This document shows, in pieces, positions 1 through 4,791 of a stretch of 10,138 bases of DNA. The notes beneath the pieces were generated by a model. It was not told the origin of the DNA. It was given only the letters and a program-made list of their open reading frames with translations, and did no database searches. The position numbers were made by a program, and so were the translations under genes. Source of the DNA: an uncultured Clostridia bacterium (GTDB lineage: Bacteria > Bacillota > Clostridia > Lachnospirales > Lachnospiraceae); the NCBI GenBank assembly GCA_947178015.1, contig CAMWWW010000064.1, positions 1 through 10,138 on the forward strand. The letters run 5' to 3'. How positions within the stretch are numbered: the first letter of the stretch is position 1; every line of letters begins with the position of its first letter.

Positions 1-111
1 TGTCTAATAGAGCCGGATACAGAATGGATTCGGATTGAAGAGTATCCTGATGCCCGGAAGCTAACACAGGCTCTTTTGAAACGGCTTCAAGAAAAACAAA
101 TTTTAATATAG
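1..111 (+). CDS. miaA: C-terminal fragment, probably tRNA dimethylallyltransferase MiaA
   Basis: An open frame enters from the left edge in frame 1 and stops at TAG 109-111, giving 36 residues. Recognisable parts are PDTEWIRIEEYPD and LTQALLKRLQEK. A proline-aspartate stretch followed by a Trp-Ile strand and a final helix is how clostridial MiaA proteins tend to end, after their basic RQLTWFRRE segment, which would lie outside the window. MiaA transfers the dimethylallyl group to N6 of A37 in tRNAs that read UNN codons. Clostridial genomes often place miaA just before the PLP-enzyme gene that follows here, and this supports the call. The fragment contains no catalytic motif, so the name is an inference from a short tail plus context. 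Confidence 0.5.
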   Translation, partial: CLIEPDTEWIRIEEYPDARKLTQALLKRLQEKQILI

Positions 112-116
112 AAAAT

Positions 117-142
117 CGAGTGAAACAGATCTGTTTCACTCG
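117..142. repeat. Perfect 26-bp palindrome after the upstream gene
   Basis: The left arm CGAGTGAAACAGA (117-129) is followed without any spacer by its exact reverse complement (130-142). As RNA it would form an 11-bp stem closed by a GAUC tetraloop. No T-run follows on the + strand (GGCAATTTG), so it does not look like a standard intrinsic terminator for the upstream gene. On the - strand the stem is followed by ATTTTC, which is only weakly terminator-like. It could be a dyad operator, an RNA processing or stability element, or the first helix of the structured leader that continues to about base 200. The symmetry is plain in the sequence; the function is not. Confidence 0.7.
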
Positions 143-200
143 GCAATTTGTGCCTGCGCGCTGCTTGCCACAAAATTGCTTTATGCGAAAAAAGCAGCGC
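143..200 (+). promoter_or_regulatory. Structured leader with H-type pseudoknot topology upstream of the PLP-enzyme gene
   Basis: Two long complementarities interlock. Helix A pairs 143-152 (GCAATTTGTG) with 169-179 (CACAAAATTGC), ten pairs with one bulged A. Helix B pairs 158-166 (GCGCTGCTT), which lies in the loop of helix A, with 192-200 (AAGCAGCGC), nine perfect pairs. The order 5'A-5'B-3'A-3'B is that of an H-type pseudoknot. Helix A starts on the base after the 117-142 hairpin, so the two could stack. Helix B ends seven bases before the probable GAGG ribosome binding site (207-210). This arrangement suggests a cis-regulatory RNA controlling translation of the gene at 222. I cannot match it to a known riboswitch class. 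The two helices could also form as alternatives, not together. Confidence 0.45.
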
Positions 201-221
201 AGAAATGAGGATTAGAATGAT

Positions 222-1535
222 ATGACAAAGGATTATCAGAATCATACGGATTTATATCAAGCATATCAAGCCGTGGGTATATCCAGACAGGTATATGAAT
301 ATGGAGAGGCCGTCTGTGCTTCTTTGGAGGAACGCTTTGCCGTTATCGACAAAGTTGCGGAATACAATCAATTAAAGGTGCTTTCCGCTCTGCAAAAAAA
401 TAAAGTGAGTGATATTCATTTTGCTGCAAGCTCTGGTTATGGCTACAACGATCAAGGAAGAGATACCTTAGAGCAGGTGTATGCCGACATTTTTCAAACG
501 CAGGCAGCGCTGGTGCGCCCTCAGATTACTTGTGGGACACATGCATTGGCAATCGCGCTGTCCTCCAATCTGCTGCCGGGGGATGAGCTTTTGTCCATCT
601 CAGGAAAACCCTATGATACCTTGGAGGAGGTGATTGGCATCCGCCCCTCGTTATGCTCTCTCAAAGAATATGGTGTAAGCTACGCGCAGGTGGATCTATT
701 GCCAGACGGGGAATTTGATTTAGAAGGTATCGCAAAAGCGATCCATGCGAAAACCAAAATGGTCGCGATCCAGCGCTCTAAGGGGTATCAGACGCGGCCT
801 ACTCTTTCGGTGGAGAAGATCGGGCGTGCTATCGCTTATGTAAAATCTATAAATCCTCGTATTATCTGTATGGTTGATAACTGTTACGGGGAATTTGTAG
901 AATGTATAGAGCCGTCGGATGTCGGTGCCGATATGGTGGTGGGTTCTCTCATTAAGAATCCCGGCGGCGGGCTTGCTCCGGTGGGCGGCTATATTGCGGG
1001 AAGCGCTGCTTGTATCGAGCGAGCTGCCAGTCGGCTAAGCGCTCCCGGACTTGGAAAGGAAGTGGGGGCAACCCTTGGCATTATGCAGTCTTTCTATCAA
1101 GGACTATTCCTTGCGCCGACGGTTACGGCAGGCGCGCTGAAAGGAGCGATATTTGCAGCAAATATCTATGAGAAACTTGGTTTTTCTGTAATTCCAAACA
1201 GCACAGAAAGCCGGCACGACATTATACAGGCAGTAGAATTTGGCAAACCAGAACTGGTGATCGCCTTCTGCAAGGGAATACAGGCCGCGGCGCCTGTGGA
1301 CAGCTTTGTGGAGCCAGAACCATGGGATATGCCGGGGTACGATGCCAAGGTCATTATGGCAGCAGGCGCCTTTGTGCAGGGGTCCTCCATAGAATTAAGC
1401 GCCGACGGACCGATGAAGCCGCCTTATGCAGTGTACTTTCAGGGAGGGCTTACATGGTACCACGCCAAGACAGGAATCTTAAGATCCTTACAACAAATGA
1501 TAAATGAAGGATTAGTGGATCGTGCGATTTTTTGA
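222..1535 (+). CDS. ynbB: PLP-dependent YnbB / aluminum-resistance family protein (methionine gamma-lyase-like)
   Basis: This 437-residue protein belongs to the fold-type I PLP enzymes often annotated as 'aluminum resistance' or 'methionine gamma-lyase family' protein (B. subtilis YnbB type). The likely Schiff-base lysine is K245 in SLIKNPGGG, with the PLP-nitrogen-binding aspartate at D219 in MVDNCYGEF. ITCGTHAL near residues 103-110 fits the loop that holds the cofactor phosphate. The length is near the family norm and the frame is intact. The reaction is not firmly established for the family: C-S lyase activity is inferred from homology, and the aluminum phenotype is an old annotation. The first ATG in the area, at 217, stops after two codons. 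ATG 222 has GAGG at 207-210, a longish 11-base spacer. It sits 110 bases after the upstream gene, behind a structured leader, so it may be regulated through its mRNA. Confidence 0.85.
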   Translation: MTKDYQNHTDLYQAYQAVGISRQVYEYGEAVCASLEERFAVIDKVAEYNQLKVLSALQKNKVSDIHFAASSGYGYNDQGRDTLEQVYADIFQTQAALVRPQITCGTHALAIALSSNLLPGDELLSISGKPYDTLEEVIGIRPSLCSLKEYGVSYAQVDLLPDGEFDLEGIAKAIHAKTKMVAIQRSKGYQTRPTLSVEKIGRAIAYVKSINPRIICMVDNCYGEFVECIEPSDVGADMVVGSLIKNPGGGLAPVGGYIAGSAACIERAASRLSAPGLGKEVGATLGIMQSFYQGLFLAPTVTAGALKGAIFAANIYEKLGFSVIPNSTESRHDIIQAVEFGKPELVIAFCKGIQAAAPVDSFVEPEPWDMPGYDAKVIMAAGAFVQGSSIELSADGPMKPPYAVYFQGGLTWYHAKTGILRSLQQMINEGLVDRAIF

Positions 1536-1567
1536 TTATTATGTTGGAAAAAGTTGTAATTTTGAGG

Positions 1568-1596
1568 TATACAAGCGTTTTGTACTGTGATAAAAT
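1568..1596 (+). promoter_or_regulatory. Candidate extended -10 promoter for radC-mreBCD
   Basis: In the gap before radC there is TAAAAT at 1591-1596, preceded by TG and one base, which makes an extended -10 element (TGATAAAAT). Seventeen bases further upstream is TATACA (1568-1573), a weak 4/6 match to TTGACA. Transcription would begin roughly at 1603 and leave a leader of about 45 bases. No convincing terminator separates the PLP-enzyme gene from radC, so readthrough from upstream is also possible. This is motif-based only. Confidence 0.5.
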
Positions 1597-1649
1597 AGAA
1601 AAGAAACGCAACTTCTGTTATGTATCTGGAGAGACAGACAGGAGGAATC

Positions 1650-2342
1650 ATGATAAATAAAACGATGAAACAGCTCCCAGAGTCTGAGCGCCCTTATGAA
1701 AAGTGCCTTCAATATGGCCCGCAGCTTTTAAGCGACGCAGAGCTTCTCGCCGTGATTATCCGCTCTGGATCAAAAGAGGAGAGCGCTGTGTCCTTAGCGC
1801 AAACCATTCTTTCCAGATTTCAGTATCCAGAGGGAATACTTGGACTTCTTCGCGCTTCTGTGCCGGAGCTGTGCAAGATTAAGGGCATTGGCATGGTAAA
1901 AGCGGTGCAATTATTGTGCATTGGCGAGCTGTCCAAGCGTATTGCGAGGGCGGGCTTTGGCAGTCAGCCCATATTTTCAAGCCCTGAGGACATTGCGGCA
2001 TATTATATGGAGCAGATGCGTCATGAGGCGAGAGAAAAAGCGGTGATTATGATGCTTAACAGCAAAAATCGCCTGCTGCATGAGATGGTGATCTCCACAG
2101 GTACAGTCAATCATTCCTTGGTTTCTCCGCGCGAGATTTTTCTTGAGGCACTTCGTTATCAGGCGGTAGGGGTGTGTCTGATCCACAACCATCCCAGCGG
2201 GGACCCCTCTCCAAGCAAGGAGGACATCCTCATTACCAGACGTCTTAAGGAAGCGGGAGAAATAATTGGAATTTATTTGTTAGACCACATTATAATTGGG
2301 GATAATAATTATAATAGTATGAAAAAACGGGGGATTTTATAA
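1650..2342 (+). CDS. radC: RadC family JAMM/MPN-domain protein
   Basis: The 230-residue product has the two-part layout of the RadC family. A helix-hairpin-helix region lies around residues 61-93 (CKIKGIGMVKAVQLL), and a C-terminal JAMM/MPN metal-binding domain follows. The JAMM motif is complete: H179-N-H181-PSGDPSP-S189-KE-D192. The usual link to DNA repair rests on an old E. coli mutation later reassigned to recG, so the real role is uncertain; a metal-dependent hydrolase acting on DNA or protein is possible. An upstream in-frame ATG at 1620 exists, but AGGAGG at 1640-1645 lies four bases before ATG 1650, and MINKTMKQLPESERP is a typical RadC start. The gene lies directly before mreB, with a 20-base gap, as in B. 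subtilis and many Clostridia. The reason for that conserved linkage is unknown. Confidence 0.93.
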   Translation: MINKTMKQLPESERPYEKCLQYGPQLLSDAELLAVIIRSGSKEESAVSLAQTILSRFQYPEGILGLLRASVPELCKIKGIGMVKAVQLLCIGELSKRIARAGFGSQPIFSSPEDIAAYYMEQMRHEAREKAVIMMLNSKNRLLHEMVISTGTVNHSLVSPREIFLEALRYQAVGVCLIHNHPSGDPSPSKEDILITRRLKEAGEIIGIYLLDHIIIGDNNYNSMKKRGIL

Positions 2343-2362
2343 CCCGAAAGGAGTTTTTTAAA

Positions 2363-3388
2363 ATGGCACAGAATGTGTTTGGCATTGATATTGGTACCGG
2401 AAATATCAGAATATACAATAAAAATCAAGAAACGGTTTTAAACGAAAAAAATGTGATTGCAATACAGAATAAAAGTACAGTTCTAGCCATTGGAGATGAA
2501 GCGTATGACATGTTTGAAAAAGCGCCGGATTCCATCAGCGTGAGTTATCCGGTAAAATTCGGCGTAATTGCAGATATAAAAAATATGCAGGCATTGTTTG
2601 AAGGAATGGTGAAGAGATCCTGTACACCAAAGGGGTCTTATAAAAATTCCGATTTTTGCTTTGCGGTTCCTACCGATATCACAGAGGTAGAAAAAAGAGC
2701 ATTTTATGAGCTGGCGGAGGCATCCAAAGTTCGTGCTAGAAGGATCACCGTCGTGGAAAAGCCAGTAGCGGACGGGGTGGGGGTTGGAATCGGAGTGAAC
2801 AGCCCAAAAGGAAATATGATCGTTAATTTTGGAGCAGATACCACCGAGATCTCCGTATTGTCGCTGGGAGGAATTGTAATCAGCCGTCTGGTGCAGCTTG
2901 GCGGAAACCGTCTGGATGAAAATGTGTGCAGTCTTGTGCGCAAGCAATACAATCTCATTATCGGCATGAAGACGGCGGAGCAGCTAAAGAAATATCTTGG
3001 CAATGCAACAGAATCGACGGATGAGGTGATGAAAGTGTACGGCAGGGATCTGGTGACAGGACTCCCGGTAATTCGGGAAATCTCTGCTGACACAGTATAT
3101 CAGGCGACGCATGATGTGCTGACCAATATAATCGCAGATATTAAGATGATCTTAGAACACACGCCGCCGGAGCTTGCCGCCGATATTATTGATACGGGCA
3201 TTTTCCTTACCGGGGGCTGTGCAATGCTCAAAAATTTCGACAAGCTGGTTCATCAGGAGACGGATTTGTCCATCAATATACCAGATAAGCCAGATGAATG
3301 TGTGGTGCGCGGCATAGCAAAAATTGTGACAGAGCCGGATTACGCTGAGCTTGCCTATATTCCAAGGGAAAAGGTGATCAATTCATAG
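2363..3388 (+). CDS. mreB: Divergent MreB actin-like cell-shape protein
   Basis: This 341-residue protein has the actin/Hsp70 fold motifs of MreB. Phosphate loop 1 is DIGTGNIRIY from D9, with VLNEKNVIAI following. Other MreB hallmarks are GVIADIKNM, TDITEVEKRAFYELA, LSLGGIVISRLVQLGG, YNLIIGMKTAEQLK and the adenosine-site LTGGCAML. MreB polymerises with ATP on the inner membrane face and guides the MreCD-PBP2-RodA machinery around the cell. The sequence diverges from canonical MreB. The common EEP is E132-K133-P, and phosphate loop 2, usually DxGGGTTE, reads N155-FGADTTE, so its aspartate is replaced by asparagine. A GAAAGGAG site at 2346-2353 lies nine bases before the ATG. Position before mreCD makes mreB the best name, although an Mbl- or MreBH-like paralogue role is possible. 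Confidence 0.93.
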   Translation: MAQNVFGIDIGTGNIRIYNKNQETVLNEKNVIAIQNKSTVLAIGDEAYDMFEKAPDSISVSYPVKFGVIADIKNMQALFEGMVKRSCTPKGSYKNSDFCFAVPTDITEVEKRAFYELAEASKVRARRITVVEKPVADGVGVGIGVNSPKGNMIVNFGADTTEISVLSLGGIVISRLVQLGGNRLDENVCSLVRKQYNLIIGMKTAEQLKKYLGNATESTDEVMKVYGRDLVTGLPVIREISADTVYQATHDVLTNIIADIKMILEHTPPELAADIIDTGIFLTGGCAMLKNFDKLVHQETDLSINIPDKPDECVVRGIAKIVTEPDYAELAYIPREKVINS

Positions 3389-3402
3389 ATGGGAACAGGA
3401 CA

Positions 3403-4242
3403 ATGAAAAGAAAAAATAAATTTTCCATGCCGGTAAAATATGTATTGCTGATACTTTCCATCCTGTGTATTTTTCTGTGCGGCTTAAGCTTTACAGAGCT
3501 GTCCGCTGCCCCATTTCTCAAAGATCTCACAAGCCATATCTTGATACCATCCCAGCAGGGGCTAAACCATATCGGGCAATGGTTCTCAGACAAGGCGGAC
3601 AATCTAAAATTGCTGCGTGAGGTAATGGAGGAAAATGCAGCGCTGCGCGAACAGAACAATGCTCTAATGCAGGAAAACAGCCGGATTGCCCTTGAGCGAA
3701 CAGAGCTAGAGCAGCTCAGGCAGATCTATCATCTGGATGAAACATATGAATATCCAAAGATTATGGCAAAGGTAATCGGCAAAGACCCCGGCAACTGGTT
3801 CCAGATCTTTCAGATCGATAAGGGAAGCGCGGACGGCATTGAGGTTGACATGAATGTTCTCAGCGGCACAGGTTTAGTGGGAATCGTCACTTCCGTGTCA
3901 GAACACAGCGCCATTGTCCGCTCTATTATAGATGACAGCAGCAATGTCAGCGCAGAATTTTCGATCACTTCCGATATCTGCAATGTAAAGGGCGATCTGT
4001 CTTTGTTAAATGAAGGAAAGATACGAGTGGAGGACATTCTTAAGGATGCTGAGGTGGAAAACGGCTACACAGTTGTCACCTCCCATATCAGCACAAAATA
4101 CCTTCCCGGAATCTTAATTGGTTATGTCAGTGATATTTCCATCGACGCCAATAATCTGACAAAATCCGGCTATGTTACGCCGGTGGTGGATTTTGAGCAT
4201 TTAACTTATGTGCTGGTAATCACGGAGCTAAAAAATCATTAG
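3403..4242 (+). CDS. mreC: Cell-shape protein MreC
   Basis: The 279-residue product has MreC architecture: a basic N-terminus, one membrane segment around residues 12-30, a coiled coil around 65-108 (REVMEENAALREQNNALM), then the extracytoplasmic beta-domain. Family signatures include AKVIGKDPGNWFQIFQIDKGS, GLVGIVTSVSEHSAIVRSI and a C-terminal LTYVLVIT strand. MreC spans the membrane with a short cytoplasmic tail. In the wall zone it binds PBP2 and is thought to switch the PBP2-RodA pair to its active state. The gene starts 14 bases after mreB behind a modest GGGAACAGGA site, so its translation may depend partly on coupling with mreB. The length and frame are normal for the family. Confidence 0.95.
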   Translation: MKRKNKFSMPVKYVLLILSILCIFLCGLSFTELSAAPFLKDLTSHILIPSQQGLNHIGQWFSDKADNLKLLREVMEENAALREQNNALMQENSRIALERTELEQLRQIYHLDETYEYPKIMAKVIGKDPGNWFQIFQIDKGSADGIEVDMNVLSGTGLVGIVTSVSEHSAIVRSIIDDSSNVSAEFSITSDICNVKGDLSLLNEGKIRVEDILKDAEVENGYTVVTSHISTKYLPGILIGYVSDISIDANNLTKSGYVTPVVDFEHLTYVLVITELKNH

Positions 4243-4272
4243 TTCCTATCAATATACGAATTGGGGAATGAT

Positions 4273-4791
4273 ATGCTGCGGAAATTATGTATCGGCTTGT
4301 GCCTGATTGCAGGCTTTCTGCTACAGGTAACACTATTTCAGGGACTTTCGCTGGCTTCTACAAAGCCAAACCTGATTCTGATATTAGTGTTTACCTTTGG
4401 CTTTATGAGGGGGAAAAAAACAGGGATATGGACGGGGTTCTTCGGAGGCTTGCTTTTAGACATTTATTATGGAGACAGCATAGGATTTTATGCAATGATC
4501 TATATGTATATTGGCTATCTAAACGGTGTGTTTTACAAACTGTTTTATGATGAGGACATTACGCTGCCTTTGCTGTTGATTTTTATGAGCAATCTGCTGT
4601 ATGGCTTCAGCATCTATGTTATTCGCTTTTTGCTGAGGGGCAGGTTGGATATTGCCTATTATTTTCAGCATGTGGTGGTTGCCGAGACAATCTATACCAT
4701 GGTTGTGGCAATTATAATCTACAGGCCTCTGCTCTGGATGAACCGTGTTTTGGAGAAAATAGAAAAAAGGAGTGCTGGAAAATTTGGTTAA
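4273..4791 (+). CDS. mreD: Rod-shape membrane protein MreD
   Basis: This hydrophobic 172-residue protein has about five predicted membrane segments. It carries the MreD signatures KPNLILILVFTFGFMRG (P32-N33) and GFFGGLLLDIYYGDSIGF (D63), the conserved loop and helix of the family. MreD is the small polytopic partner of MreC and is required for elongasome assembly. The frame can be extended to TTG 4261, but GGGG at 4263-4266 is a ribosome binding site placed six bases before ATG 4273, and that start gives a typical MreD N-terminus. The stop overlaps the start region of the next gene, which suggests translational coupling with PBP2. Confidence 0.92.
   Translation: MLRKLCIGLCLIAGFLLQVTLFQGLSLASTKPNLILILVFTFGFMRGKKTGIWTGFFGGLLLDIYYGDSIGFYAMIYMYIGYLNGVFYKLFYDEDITLPLLLIFMSNLLYGFSIYVIRFLLRGRLDIAYYFQHVVVAETIYTMVVAIIIYRPLLWMNRVLEKIEKRSAGKFG

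Noticed and set aside
165..193. TTGCCA as a -35 box for a promoter of the PLP-enzyme gene
   Set aside because: No acceptable -10 hexamer lies 16-18 bases downstream; the region there is A-rich. The bases are better explained by the leader helices.
1148..1166. Nine-base inverted repeat with one central base inside the PLP-enzyme gene
   Set aside because: It encodes ordinary conserved-looking residues (IFAANI) built from alternating gca/ata/aat codons, so coding constraint explains it more simply than a regulatory site.
1515..1540. ATCG-TG-CGAT followed by a T-run at the end of the PLP-enzyme gene, resembling a terminator
   Set aside because: The stem is only four pairs with a two-base loop, too small to terminate. 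The T-run is part of the final codons.
2483..3093. Two overlapping - strand open frames opposite mreB
   Set aside because: They are antisense shadows of mreB, with no recognisable domain.
4300..4318. Small GCCTG/CAGGC hairpin near the mreD start
   Set aside because: Five pairs in a membrane-segment coding region, common by chance and without a T-run.
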